64,000 nt of DNA from Bacteroidota bacterium (GCA_016708785.1 JADJFC010000001.1:248001-312000); one strand, 5' to 3'. Shown: positions 28,040 through 38,331, counted from the stretch's first letter. The notes: generated by a model not told the origin, from the letters alone. Made by a program: numbers and translations.

Positions 28040-28055
28040 AAATCTTGAGAAGTTG

Positions 28056-28086
28056 CAAAAGTAAAATTAAAGTTGGTGGCAGCCAA
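28056..28086 (-). promoter_or_regulatory. Promoter of the hpt-adk-obgE operon
   Basis: On the minus strand there is a -33 TTG (28086-28084), a 20-bp spacer and a -7 TACTTTTG (28063-28056), an excellent match to the Bacteroidota primary sigma consensus. The predicted start is near 28050, leaving a leader of about 10 bases. Confidence 0.7.
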
Positions 28087-28239
28087 TCTTTATTGACCTT
28101 TTTTTAGAAATAATGAAGCTATTTCAACGAAAAATAGGGCATTTCTTGAATAAAGTGCTATTTGGTTAAGAGTCAAAGGATAAATATGCGCTAATCCTCT
28201 TCATCGCTTGCCAACTTATAAGTAATATTGCGCCGAGAT

Positions 28240-29374
28240 ATGAAGCAACTTCAAGCATTAAAAATTGGAATATTGGGCGGTGGACAATTGGGTCGAATGC
28301 TCCTTCAAAAGCAATTGATCTGGATCTTCACATCTCAGTTCTTGACCCGGACGAGGCCTCTCCTTGCAGACACATTTGCAAAGAGTTTTTTCATGGTGCT
28401 TTTACAGACTACGATGCCGTTTATAATTTCGGAAAACAATTTGACCTCATCACAATTGAGATCGAAAATGTAAATGTTGATGCACTTGAAAAACTGGAGT
28501 CCGAAGGTATTAAAGTTCACCCTTCTTCTTCGGTGATAAAAACTGTGCAAGACAAAGGACTGCAAAAGAATTTTACAAGAAGAATAATTTCCCGACTGCT
28601 GATTTTGTTTTAGTCAAAAATAGAAAAGAAATTTCCGAACACGCTTTTCTTCTGCCACTAATGCACAAATCTAGAAAAGGTGGCTATGATGGTAAAGGTG
28701 TTTTTGTAATGAAGAATAGTTCTGATATTGAAAATGCTCCAGACGTTCCTGCAGTTTTAGAAAAATTGATCTCATTTGAAAAAGAAATTTCTGTCATCGT
28801 AGCCAGAAATGAAAACGGTGAAACAAGAAGTTTCCCTGTTGTCGATATGTCATTCAATCAGGAAGCTAATCTTGTTGAGTATCTTTTTTCTCCTTCTTCC
28901 ATTACACCTGAACTTGAAAACGAAGCTACTTCATTAGCGCTTCGAATAGCGAATGAACTATCATTGATAGGAATTCTTGCCGTTGAAATGTTTGTTACAA
29001 AAGATAAAAAATTATTGATAAACGAAATTGCTCCTCGTCCGCATAATAGCGGACATCAAACGATCGAAGGAAATATCACTTCTCAGTATGAGCAAATGCT
29101 CAGAGCGATCACGAACTTACCATTGGGAGAAACAACAATTACAAAGCCTGCTGTAATGGTAAATATACTGGGAGAAAAAGGCTATGAAGGCAGTGCCATT
29201 TATTCAGGTCTTGAAGATATTTTGAAAAAAGATGGAGTCCATGTTCATCTTTACGGAAAAAAAATAACGAAACCTTTCCGCAAAATGGGGCATGTTACTG
29301 TGACTTCAAATACACTTGCAGAAGCAATCGAAAAAGCGAATTATATCAAGAACACTTTAAAGGTCATTGCATAA
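28240..29374 (+). CDS. purK: N5-carboxyaminoimidazole ribonucleotide synthase, two frameshifts
   Basis: ATP-dependent carboxylation of AIR in purine synthesis; an ATP-grasp enzyme. The N-terminus [16 protein letters not shown] is intact, then the frame is lost at 28307-28310 (four A for five) and again at 28571-28574 (four T for five). Repairing both joins [42 protein letters not shown] and [12 protein letters not shown] into one 378-residue protein of normal length. The two-step damage in a conserved gene next to its intact partner purE argues for sequence error. ATG 28240 is the start; purE follows 1 bp after the stop. Confidence 0.92.
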
Positions 29375-29375
29375 A

Positions 29376-29876
29376 ATGAAAAACATCATCCAAGTCGGAA
29401 TTATTATGGGTAGTCAGTCTGATCTTATAATTATGAAAGAAGCTGCAGACATCCTAACAAAATTGGAAATCGGTTTTGAGCTCCAGATCGTTTCTGCACA
29501 TCGTACGCCTGAACTTATGTTTGACTATGCAAAAAATGCAACTGACCGTGGATTAAAAGTTATCATTGCCGGTGCAGGTGGCGCTGCACATTTACCGGGA
29601 ATGGTTGCTTCACTTACTCCACTACCAGTGATTGGCGTGCCTATCAAATCTTCGAACTCTATCGATGGCTGGGATTCTGTTCTATCCATTTTACAAATGC
29701 CCAATGGTGTTCCTGTTGCAACCGTCGCATTGAATGCCGCACAAAACGCAGGAATTCTCGCTGCACAAATTATCGGATCTTCTAATCTTGATGTTCAGAA
29801 AAGGGTGTCGGCTTTTAAGGAAGAGTTGAAGGTGAAGGTGAATAAGAGTAATGAGGATCTTGAAGGTAGTTTTTAA
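29376..29876 (+). CDS. purE: N5-CAIR mutase
   Basis: Rearranges N5-CAIR to CAIR, the step after PurK. The class I PurE signatures [29 protein letters not shown] and PIKSS are clear, in 166 residues. I place the start at ATG 29376; a TTG at 29367 would overlap the purK stop. The stop codon is at 29874-29876 and its last base is the first base of the long palindrome. Confidence 0.95.
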   Translation: MKNIIQVGIIMGSQSDLIIMKEAADILTKLEIGFELQIVSAHRTPELMFDYAKNATDRGLKVIIAGAGGAAHLPGMVASLTPLPVIGVPIKSSNSIDGWDSVLSILQMPNGVPVATVALNAAQNAGILAAQIIGSSNLDVQKRVSAFKEELKVKVNKSNEDLEGSF

Positions 29877-29962
29877 AACACAAGAACACAAGTTCACAAA
29901 AGACCACGGAATTTTCTAGCATTAAATTCCGTGGTCTTTTGTGAACTTGTGTTCTTGTGTTT
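29876..29962. repeat. 39-bp perfect inverted repeat after purE
   Basis: The arms 29876-29914 and 29924-29962 are exactly complementary over 39 bp, with a 9-base loop. They begin at the last base of the purE stop codon. The wording (CACAAG, TTCACAAAAGACCACGG) looks like an eroded short-word repeat. No T tract follows, so it is not a classical terminator, though the RNA hairpin would be very stable. The 10-mer TGAGGATCTT lies on both sides, at 29852-29861 and 29970-29979. Confidence 0.9.
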
Positions 29963-30037
29963 AATAAATTGAGGATCTTCTATTTCCCTTCTTATAGTGG
30001 TTGTAAAAAGGCTTCACAACCAACCTACATTTGTCAA

Positions 30038-30843
30038 ATGAAAATTTGGCTCCATTTCTTTTCATTTACCTCCTCACCTATTCAAACGCTTTCGGATTTA
30101 ATTCTGATACGCGTTCCATGGCATTATCTCATAGTAATGTTGCCATGAATACAGGTTTCAATTTCAGTGAGAATCTGGCATCGATGGCGAATTCAACCTT
30201 CAATGGATTTTCACTCACTCATCAATTCAATTATTTTGTAAAAGACCTTAGCATCTCTACACTTCAATTTGCTCATAGCATAAATGATAATTCATTTATA
30301 CAAAGTTCAATTGACTACTCTGGAAACAAGAACTATAATGAAATAAATTTTCAATTGAGTTACGGAAAAAAGATTGGAGATAAGATAAATGGCGGGATCA
30401 GTCTTCAATACCATCAACAACAATTCTCAGACAATAATTATTCGAATTTCCCATCGGCAACTGCAACCGTTTACTTATTCGCTAAAGCAACTGACAAGAT
30501 ACATTTCGGCTGTCTGGTAGACAATCCGACAAGGGTTAAATTAAAAAATCAACAGAATTTACCTTCGACTATAATCGGTGGTATTTCTTATTTGCCAACT
30601 GACAAAACAAAAATAGCACTCGTCGCTATACAACAAAATGGCAATGAAATGTCCTACTCTGTGGGAATAGAATATTTATTCCTTAAAGAATTTGAACTCA
30701 GGTTCTCCTATCAGAACAAAGTGGAGTCGCTTGCTGCAGGCTTTAGTTTATTGGTAAAAGACTATAGGATTGAATTTGCATTTCATACTCAACAACCGAT
30801 TGGAAACTCATCGTGTTTTTCATTGCTAATTCCGATGAAATGA
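30038..30843 (+). CDS. Predicted outer-membrane barrel-like protein, probable frameshift
   Basis: A protein of about 268 residues rich in alternating beta strands (SLTHQFNYFV, INGGISLQYHQQQ, LRFSYQNKVES), like small outer-membrane barrels of Bacteroidota. I know no function. From ATG 30038 the frame gives MKIWLHFF and then needs one extra T at 30059-30062 to continue as FIYLLTYSNAFGFNSD, which makes a textbook signal peptide. The alternative is a TTG start at 30031 without correction, giving a poorer acidic N-terminus. It overlaps the next gene by four bases (ATGA) and probably works with it. Confidence 0.6.
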
Positions 30844-32812
30844 AAACATTTGCTATCGTAGTACTATTGTTAGTATCGAATTTCCCAGGTTTCGGACAGA
30901 ATGTTTCAGATATCATTTCTGAATCTAATGACAATTTTGCAAAAGAAGAGCAAACCGAAGCCGATGATGAGATACCAATTGAGCTTCAAAGATTGATCGA
31001 TCATCCAATAGAAATAAATTCAGGCGAGATTGAAATTCTCGTCCAACTGAATTTGATCTCACAAAAACAAAACGAAGCTCTTGAACAACACATTCGAAAA
31101 TTCGGAAAGCTGATTGCTTTGCAAGAATTACAAGTGATCGATGAATTCGATCCTCAAACCATACGATCTATTTTGCCATATATAGAGATCACCGGAAGAA
31201 CTGCAGCGGATGATGAATCACAATCATTTACTTTTCGTTTTCAGCAACAAGTAAAGGATTACATCCCTGCAGACTTCCAAGGTGACCCGACAAAATTGAC
31301 TTTGAAATACAGAGGTAATTTCAATGGCAATATTAGTTGCGCTGTTTTAGCAGAAAAGATCCCGGCGAGAAAGTGATCTTCGGTTCAGGAAAAGCCGGAT
31401 TTGATTTTTACTCTTTCTTTGTCCAGGTAAAATTAAACCACAAGATCTCCAAACTAATTATTGGCGATTACACTGTGTCATTCGGCCAGGGACTTACTGC
31501 TTGGTCAGGTTCGGGTTTTTCATCAAACGAAAATATAATCAGCATCTGCAAATCAGGTCGAGGCATTTATCCATCTGCCTCGACCGATGAAAATCGTTAC
31601 CTGCGAGGAATTGCAATGGAAGGAAAATGGAAAAAACTGTCCTGGCATGGCTGGTTGTCTTCACACAAGATCGATGGCAATGTCGAAATTGATACTACGA
31701 CTGGCGAAGAGTACATGAGATCACTTTTAACAAGTGGATATCATCGTTCACAAAGTGAAAGTTCGGGATACAATGTTTGTCGCGAAACCTATCTTGGAGC
31801 TAACTTAAAATACGAAATCAATGGCTGGAAAGTTGGACTGACCGGAGCTTATCAGATCTTAAGCATTCCGCTTATAAAAGCTGTTCAGAATTATAACAAG
31901 TTCGAATTTCGAGGAAGTTCGAATATGAACATTGGTTTCGACTACACCAAAAACTTCAGAAACCTTTTGATCTTCGGAGAAGTCAGTACTTGCACCAACT
32001 TTTCTATTGCATACTTGAATGGCATTCTTATCAGCGCCGGTAAAAATTTGAGCTTTAGTATTGCACATCACAGTTACAGTAAAGAATTTCATTCGCTGAA
32101 ATCAAATGCAATAGGAAGTAACACCAATCCTGCCAATGAAAATGGAATTTACTTTGGGACTAGCTTGAAATTGAATCGTGCATTTGCAATAATAACTTAC
32201 ATCAATCGCGATGAATTTCCTTACCTCAAATATCGTTCAGATCTGCCTTCTGCCGGAATCACAAAAGGTGCACTTCTCACCTACACTCCATCGAAAAAGT
32301 TAACAATGGCCATTCGGTATAGAAATAAAACAACACAGCTGAATAATGCCTCTGATTATGATGGACTTCGATTTGCTAATGAGATCAAGATCCAGCACTT
32401 CAGACTTTCACTTGCACTAGTTGTAAATGAAAGCTGGGACTATCGCTCAAAAGTTGAAACAGGTCTCAAACACATTAATTCAAATTTGATTGCCAAAGGA
32501 TATATTTATTGTCAGGATATTTTCTTTCATCCTCCCCAAAAGAAGATAAGTGCCAATGCCAGATATGCTGTTTACTTCTCTCCCGACTTCGATCTAAGAT
32601 TCTATGAATACGAAAACGATTTGCCGGGAGCATTCTCAATTCCATTCTACTATGGCAACGGTTCGAAATTCTATATCAACATGAATTATAAAATCAGGAA
32701 CATAACTATTAGCACAAAGTTCGCACGCAGCTGGATGACCTACGATGACGATGTGCTTGGGTCGGCACAGATTATTGATGAGGTGAAGGTGCAGGTAAGG
32801 TTGAGCTTATAA
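30840..32812 (+). CDS. Helix-hairpin-helix plus beta-barrel envelope protein, one frameshift
   Basis: A signal peptide (MKTFAIVVLLLVSNFPGFGQ) is followed by a region with two helix-hairpin-helix-like segments (IEINSGEIEILVQLNLIS and LIALQELQVIDEFDPQTIRS), similar to ComEA-type HhH units. The remaining about 500 residues are beta-rich and likely an outer-membrane barrel. The frame breaks at 31354-31357, where four A should be five; VLAEK then continues as DPGEKVIFGSGKAG, making 657 residues. This HhH-barrel architecture is known in Bacteroidota without an assigned role; DNA uptake is a guess from the HhH part only. Confidence 0.75.
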
Positions 32813-32825
32813 GAAAATCAAAAAA

Positions 32826-32852
32826 ATGAATCCTGATAGCTATCGTGATTCA
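32826..32852. repeat. GATAGCTATC palindrome, copy 3, overlaps aroA stop
   Basis: TGAATC, then GATAGCTATC, then GATTCA form nested inverted repeats between two convergent genes. The right arm contains the aroA stop codon (32850-32852 on the minus strand). It can act as a two-sided hairpin. Confidence 0.7.
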
Positions 32853-34082
32853 TTCTTCATTTAATTTCAAACCACAAGCTTCCATTTGATCCCAAAACTC
32901 CGGATACGACTTCGCAACAACATCAATATTGTCAAATGAAATTGAATCTAAAACAGAAGCAAGAGGTGCAAAGGCCATTGCTATACGGTGATCGTTAAAT
33001 GTATTTATTACGCCAGGCTGCTTGAATAAACTTCCGGGAACTACTTTACATTCATTTTCCGTTATCACCACTTCCACTCCACATTTGCCAAGCTCCGATT
33101 TAAGTGCAAGTAATCTATCCGACTCTTTAATTCTCAGCGAACTTACTCCTGTAAATGTCCCATGAATTCCTTTCGCTGCACAAAGCACGGCAATGGTCAT
33201 AACAAGATCAGGATTTGATGTGAAATCAAATTTGAAATCCGGAACTTCATCAGATAACTTTTCATAGTCTGACGATATCAATATCCTGCCATTTTCGAAT
33301 TTAGTTTGCACGCCAAAATCCTGCATGATATCTGCAATTATTCTGTCGCCTTGAAAAGACTCATTGTTTAATCCATACAAAATAAATTCACTTCCAGGAT
33401 TCAATGCACAAAGCGAATACCAATATGATGCAGCACTCCAATCACTTTCAACGAAAAATGTGTCCGCAGAATATTTTTGAGGTAAAATGATTATTCGGTT
33501 ATCAGTTCTGTCAGCCTCTACACCAAAATATTCCATCATTTGCAGTGTCATCATCAGATATGAATCAGATGACGGCCTACCTGACAGATGTATCGTCAGG
33601 CCTTTTTCAAACAATGGAGCTATCATTAATAGTGACGACACAAATTGCGAACTCAGACTTCTGTCAATTGAAACTTCGTCTCCCAAAAGTTTTTTACCGG
33701 AAATTCTCAATGGCGGAAAACCGGATTCTTCAGCATATTCAATGGAAGCACCAAGTTTTCGAAGTGAATCTACCAATGGTCCAATTGGTCTTAATTTCAT
33801 CCTTGCACTTCCTGTCAATAAAACACTTCCCGGCTTTATTGCAAAATAAGAAGTCAGAAACCGAAAAGAAGTACCGGCATCATTAACATCAATTACATCG
33901 CTTTTACTTTTTAGAGCAGCTTGTAAATGTTCTGTGTCAGTAGAAGATGAAAGATTCTCAATCTGAAAAGGTTTTTCACAGAGCGCTTGAATAATCAAAG
34001 CCCTGTTGGAAATACTTTTGGAAGGAGTTAAACCCACTTCACAATTCTTTACCGAACCTGAGAAACTTAAGCGGAATGCCAT
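32850..34082 (-). CDS. aroA: 3-phosphoshikimate 1-carboxyvinyltransferase
   Basis: EPSP synthase of the shikimate pathway, target of glyphosate. PSKSISNRAL near residue 20, DAGTSFRFL near 68, RIKESDR near 325 and NDHRIAMAFAPL near 370 identify it; length 410. The glyphosate loop reads GTSFRF where the E. coli enzyme has GTAMRP; such changes are common in distant bacteria and I draw no resistance conclusion. Last gene of the DAHPS/CM-aroB-aroA unit, 2 bp after aroB. Confidence 0.94.
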   Translation of the reverse strand: MAFRLSFSGSVKNCEVGLTPSKSISNRALIIQALCEKPFQIENLSSSTDTEHLQAALKSKSDVIDVNDAGTSFRFLTSYFAIKPGSVLLTGSARMKLRPIGPLVDSLRKLGASIEYAEESGFPPLRISGKKLLGDEVSIDRSLSSQFVSSLLMIAPLFEKGLTIHLSGRPSSDSYLMMTLQMMEYFGVEADRTDNRIIILPQKYSADTFFVESDWSAASYWYSLCALNPGSEFILYGLNNESFQGDRIIADIMQDFGVQTKFENGRILISSDYEKLSDEVPDFKFDFTSNPDLVMTIAVLCAAKGIHGTFTGVSSLRIKESDRLLALKSELGKCGVEVVITENECKVVPGSLFKQPGVINTFNDHRIAMAFAPLASVLDSISFDNIDVVAKSYPEFWDQMEACGLKLNEE

Positions 34083-34084
34083 CT

Positions 34085-35158
34085 TTACTCAGTCAAGATA
34101 CTTTTTGTAAATGCGACTGCTTCCTCGATCAATTGCGGTTCAGGGAAGAACATTCCTGCTCCTACTCCAATGTCATGCAACAAATAGAATCCAATTTTAC
34201 CGTTTTCATTTTTCTTATCTGACAACAGAAATTCGCTTAACTCGCTTTCGTTGATCGAGTAAATAAATTTTCCGTAATGCAAAACAAGAAAATCTAAAAC
34301 AGTAGTTAATTTATCTGTCGGAAATCCGGCTAGTTTAGACGAAAGAAATAATTCTCCAATCATACCTAATGCAACAGCATTTCCATGCAGCAATTTATTG
34401 GTCTGTAATTTCATGGACGAACTTTCATAAGCATGTCCAAGCGTATGACCGAAATTTAAACTCTTACGAATTCCACTTTCTTTAAAATCTTCATCAGTGA
34501 TGAGCTTCTTTATTTCAACTGATGGTAAAATAATATCATCAATATCATCAACATCTCTGAAATCAGTTAACTGAGATATCGTATTCCAATATTCAGCATC
34601 GCCGATCAAAGCATGCTTGATCACTTCAGCAAATCCTGCGTGAAATTCTTCATCACTCAACGTCGACAGAAAATCCGAATCAATAAACACAGCTTGGGGT
34701 GAAGAAAATAAGCCGACTGAATTTTTCGACCCACTTAAATTTACACCTGTCTTTCCACCGATCGATGCATCTACCATAGCCATCAAAGTAGTTGGGACGT
34801 TGATAAAATCAATTCCGCGTTTGTAAATTGATGCAGCAAATCCACCAATGTCACTCACTACTCCACCTCCCAGATTAATCAGCAAAGCTTTTCTGTCTGC
34901 TCCTTCAGCTAATAGCGATTTACAAACATCACTTACTGTATCAAATGTTTTCTCAGTTTCACCTGCATTGATAATTAGTAATCCCGCACTTTCCAATTCT
35001 GAAAATTCGATAAATGACGGTAGACAATGTTTTTCTGTATTCTCATCACACAATATAAAAACCTAAGAGTATTTATTTTTGAGAACGATCTTTTGAAGAT
35101 CTGCGAGAGATTCCTGCCCGAAATAAATTGAATCTAAAAAATCAGTTTTTGTTTGCAT
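34085..35158 (-). CDS. aroB: 3-dehydroquinate synthase with one in-frame stop
   Basis: Cyclises DAHP to 3-dehydroquinate using NAD and zinc. INLGGGVVSDIGGFAAS, PTTLMAMVDASIGGKTGVN, the zinc ligand in FAEVIKHALI and NFGHTLGHAYE are present. The natural start is ATG 35158, 1 bp after the upstream stop, giving 357 residues, but codon 32 (35065-35063) is TAG: the frame reads KNKYS-stop-VFILCDENTEKHC. The sequence after the stop is the conserved Rossmann strand, so an internal start (TTG 35053) would remove a needed part. A single-base change from AAG is the simplest origin. Confidence 0.9.
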
Positions 35159-35159
35159 T

Positions 35160-36269
35160 TTATTTTGCCTTATCGGCTTCTTTGAGATTCATGATCTCGG
35201 TTTGATGCCGTATTGATTCCTCGTGAATCAATTCGCATAATTTTATTACGAAGTCAGTACTCAACTCCTTCATTTCACCTGACTGACTTCTGGTTTTTAA
35301 TATATCATTCCATCTTTCAACTTGAAGGATGGTCATATTATTTTCTTTTTTGTATTGTCCGATCTCTCTTGCAACAGACATTCTTTCTGCAACTAAAACA
35401 AGGATTCGTTCATCGATGGAATTGATCCTGTCGCGTAATTCATCAAGGAGATTGAGAAACATCACATCATCAACTGAAGATTGACGAACAACTAAATTCG
35501 CCAGCAATTCTCCCAAAGCATCAGGAGTCAGTTGTTGATCTTTGTCACTTTGTGCTTCATAGGGATTAATGTGACTTTCAATCATCAATCCATCGTAATT
35601 TAAATCCAATGCAATTTGCGAAAGCGATGGAATCAACGACCGTACTCCGGAAATATGACTCGGATCACAAACCAATGGCAGATCAGGAAAGCGACGTTTT
35701 AATTCAATTGGTATTTGCCAGTTTGGTGCATTTCTGTATTTGCTTTTTGAAAAAGTAGAGAAGCCTCTATGAATGGCCATCAATTGGTTGATGCCGGAAC
35801 GGTTCAATCGCTCGAATGCTCCTATCCATAATTCCAATTCAGGATTGATTGGATTTTTCACCATCACAGGAATGTCTACACCACGAAGTGCATCAGCAAT
35901 TTCCTGAACTAAAAATGGATTCACAGTTGTTCTTGCTCCTATCCACAACACATCGATTTTTGCATTCAATGCTTCTTCAACATGTTTCGGATTAGCGACT
36001 TCAACAGTGACAGGAAGATTATTTTCCAGTCCTGCATTCTTTAACCACTTTAACCCTTCGCTTCCAATTCCTTGAAAAGAATCCGGTCGTGTTCTTGGTT
36101 TCCAGATTCCACCACGAAGCAATTGAATATTTAATTTACTCAATGCTTTTGCTGTTGCAAAAATCTGTTCTTCTGATTCAACGCCGCAAGGACCTGCAAT
36201 GATAACAGGACGACTTAATTGAAAAGGCCATTTGTCGATTGGCGAAGAATTGATTTGTGCTGGGACCAT
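35160..36269 (-). CDS. Bifunctional DAHP synthase / chorismate mutase
   Basis: The N-terminal about 265 residues are a type I-beta DAHP synthase (PVIIAGPCGVES, LLRGGIWKPRTRPDSFQG, VCDPSHISG, DGLMIESHINP), the entry step to aromatic amino acids. The C-terminal about 95 residues are an AroQ-type chorismate mutase (ELRDRINSIDERILVLVAER, then REIGQYKKENN), which in such fusions also gives feedback control. I choose ATG 36269 because the -7 box is just upstream; a TTG at 36281 would overlap it. First gene of the operon with aroB and aroA. Confidence 0.93.
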   Translation of the reverse strand: MVPAQINSSPIDKWPFQLSRPVIIAGPCGVESEEQIFATAKALSKLNIQLLRGGIWKPRTRPDSFQGIGSEGLKWLKNAGLENNLPVTVEVANPKHVEEALNAKIDVLWIGARTTVNPFLVQEIADALRGVDIPVMVKNPINPELELWIGAFERLNRSGINQLMAIHRGFSTFSKSKYRNAPNWQIPIELKRRFPDLPLVCDPSHISGVRSLIPSLSQIALDLNYDGLMIESHINPYEAQSDKDQQLTPDALGELLANLVVRQSSVDDVMFLNLLDELRDRINSIDERILVLVAERMSVAREIGQYKKENNMTILQVERWNDILKTRSQSGEMKELSTDFVIKLCELIHEESIRHQTEIMNLKEADKAK

Positions 36270-36278
36270 ACTTAAGCG

Positions 36279-36286
36279 CAAAGATA
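36279..36286 (-). promoter_or_regulatory. -7 box of the shikimate operon
   Basis: The minus strand reads TATCTTTG ten bases before the ATG at 36269, so the leader would be only a few bases. A TTTG sits 15 bp further upstream (36305-36302), short of the usual spacing. Confidence 0.5.
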
Positions 36287-36342
36287 CTATGAATTATACA
36301 TCAAAGAACATAAGTGAGGTTTCTATCTAATTTCAATCTCTG

Positions 36343-36362
36343 ATCCCGTTAGCTATCGGGTT
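36343..36362. repeat. GATAGCTATC palindrome family, copy 4
   Basis: ATCCCGTTAGCTATCGGGTT in the 242-bp region between the divergent shikimate operon and putA. CCCG and CGGG arms flank a TAGCTA core, one mismatch from the consensus. Confidence 0.6.
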
Positions 36363-36471
36363 GAAAAATGAGTCAACTACAAAACAATTCGGGTTTGAGA
36401 AAAGTCTCTAATTTTCAGCCAAATACATGAAAATTCGGAGAAAAATCATCAAATATTCCGATTAAAGCTTC

Positions 36472-36501
36472 TTGACCTTTCGAGGTTAATGATTACGTTT
36501 G
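36472..36501 (+). promoter_or_regulatory. Promoter of the proline dehydrogenase gene
   Basis: TTG at 36472-36474, a 19-bp spacer and TACGTTTG at 36494-36501, a textbook Bacteroidota promoter. The ATG follows 10 bp after the -7 box, so the leader is very short. Confidence 0.7.
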
Positions 36502-36511
36502 CATACATCTT

Positions 36512-37687
36512 ATGAGAGACCATCTTATTTCCTTCGACGATACAAAAGTTGCCTTTAATTCAAAGTCAGATGCCGATTTAAATCGCGCATACGCATTATT
36601 TAAAATGATCAGCTACAATTGGCTGGTGAAGATCAGTCCGCCGTTTGTGAATTTTGCTCTTTGGGCGCATTTACCGGTGAAAGGATTGATTCGGGCAACG
36701 ATCTTCAAACATTTTTGTGGTGGAGAAACTATTCAGGATTGTCAGAAGACGATCGATACACTTGGTCGCTATGACATTGGAACGATCTTAGACTATTCAG
36801 TTGAAGGAAAAGAATCGGAAGCAGATTTTCAAAATGCATTAGACGAAACACTTGCAACCATAGCGAGAGCGAAAGGCGATAAGAATATTCCATTCTCTGT
36901 TTTTAAACCAACAGGATTTGCAAAAGTAGCATTGCTGGAAAAGAAGAATGCAGGTTTCGAATTGACACCGTCTGAGAAATTGGATTACGATAAATTCCTC
37001 GATCGCATTTACAAAATTTGTCAAGCCGGACATGACGCCAACGTTCCCATCTTCATTGATGCAGAACACAGCTGGACACAAGACGTTGTTGATGAAGTTG
37101 CGCGCGAGATGATGAAAAGTTTCAACAAAGAAAGAGTGATCATTTACAATACCCTTCAAATGTATCGTACCGATCGTCTTGCTTATATGAAAGACAGCAT
37201 TGCTCACGCAAAAGAAAATAATTACAAATCAGGTTTCAAAATTGTTCGTGGCGCTTACATGGAAATTGAACGCGAGCGTGCAATGAAACACAATTACCGT
37301 TCGCCGATCCAACCAGATAAAAATTCAGCAGATCACGATTACAATACAGCTCTTAACATTGCTTTAGAAAACATTGAAAACGTAGCAGTATGTTGTGCAA
37401 CCCATAATGAACAAAGCACTTTGTTTTTAGTTGAATGGATGAACGAAAGAAAAATGCCAGTCAACCATCCACACATTTGGTTTTCGCAACTCTATGGCAT
37501 GAGCGATCACATTAGTTTCAATCTTGCAAGTAAAGGTTATAACGTTTGCAAATACGTGCCTTACGGACCGGTTACTTCTGTTCTTCCGTATTTGATTCGT
37601 CGTGCGCAGGAGAATACTTCTGTTAAAGGGCAGACGGGAAGGGAGCTTTCGTTGATTTTGTTGGAGAAGAGACGGAGAAAAAAATGA
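36512..37687 (+). CDS. Proline dehydrogenase
   Basis: FAD-dependent oxidation of proline to pyrroline-5-carboxylate, single-function (PutA-N/PRODH barrel), 391 residues. YNTLQMYRTDRL, KIVRGAYMEIERERA, CCATHNEQS and FSQLYGMSDHISFNLA are the family's barrel motifs, the later ones contacting FAD and substrate. No P5C dehydrogenase is fused or adjacent. The stop codon TGA (37685-37687) lies inside a copy of the AAATGAAGTG unit seen at 1371-1440. Confidence 0.92.
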   Translation: MRDHLISFDDTKVAFNSKSDADLNRAYALFKMISYNWLVKISPPFVNFALWAHLPVKGLIRATIFKHFCGGETIQDCQKTIDTLGRYDIGTILDYSVEGKESEADFQNALDETLATIARAKGDKNIPFSVFKPTGFAKVALLEKKNAGFELTPSEKLDYDKFLDRIYKICQAGHDANVPIFIDAEHSWTQDVVDEVAREMMKSFNKERVIIYNTLQMYRTDRLAYMKDSIAHAKENNYKSGFKIVRGAYMEIERERAMKHNYRSPIQPDKNSADHDYNTALNIALENIENVAVCCATHNEQSTLFLVEWMNERKMPVNHPHIWFSQLYGMSDHISFNLASKGYNVCKYVPYGPVTSVLPYLIRRAQENTSVKGQTGRELSLILLEKRRRKK

Positions 37688-37840
37688 AGTGAAATGAAAA
37701 ATTAGCTTCGATTTAACAGATAGTTTTAATAAACGTATTTTATTCTTTTTCTTTTAGGTTTTAGTTTAAAATTAATTTGACCACTATTAATTTTAATTAA
37801 AATGATTTTCCATATTTATTTCGGCAATAATTGTTTTCTA

Positions 37841-38245
37841 TTATTTCAATAAACCATAAAGTATCATGGAAGTAAAACCAATCAACGCACTGCAAATTAT
37901 ATAAATCATCGCACGCTTTCCATTTCTATTCGAGTACTTCTCAATCAATCGTTTATATCTGTCATTATAAAATACTAAAAAGTAATTTAACAAGATAAAA
38001 GGGGAAGCAAAATAGATAATAAAAATTGTTGCACCGTTGAGCATTGACCAAGAGAAAATATTGATTTCCATACTAAAAGAAAATACATTAAAAAACTTCA
38101 TCCATAAAAGAATGACCCAAAGATTCAATGCATTACAAGTAGTGCTAATTGTAAATACTGTAAATTTCCAATCTGTTCTCGTAGGATTATTCTTTTTGAA
38201 GCCAACAATTGCATCTACCCAATATAAGTAATAAATATTTCTCAT
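37841..38245 (-). CDS. Hypothetical membrane protein
   Basis: I do not recognise this 134-residue protein. It has three or four hydrophobic segments (FTVFTISTTCNALNLWVILL, then ATIFIIYFASPFILLNYFLV, and MIYIICSALIGFTSMIL at the C-terminus) and a basic loop (NDRYKRLIEKYSNRNGKRA). The base composition is lower in GC than its neighbours, and it stands alone between putA and ald. Start at ATG 38245; a TTG at 38269 is also open. The 150 bp towards putA are AT-rich with no further feature I can support. Confidence 0.5.
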   Translation of the reverse strand: MRNIYYLYWVDAIVGFKKNNPTRTDWKFTVFTISTTCNALNLWVILLWMKFFNVFSFSMEINIFSWSMLNGATIFIIYFASPFILLNYFLVFYNDRYKRLIEKYSNRNGKRAMIYIICSALIGFTSMILYGLLK

Positions 38246-38331
38246 TCGATTCCTTTTTATTTGAATCAACTCATTTCCTATTTACTATCAACTTACTTGG
38301 ACCATATTGCACCCCTAAATTCTGAAAATAA

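Noticed and set aside
28228..28473. Short separate gene at the purK start
   Set aside because: Only the first about 25 residues match PurK; the remainder is out-of-frame translation after a missing A.
32850..34082. Glyphosate-resistant aroA based on the GTSFRF loop
   Set aside because: The loop differs from E. coli, but such variation is common in distant lineages and does not predict resistance without further data.
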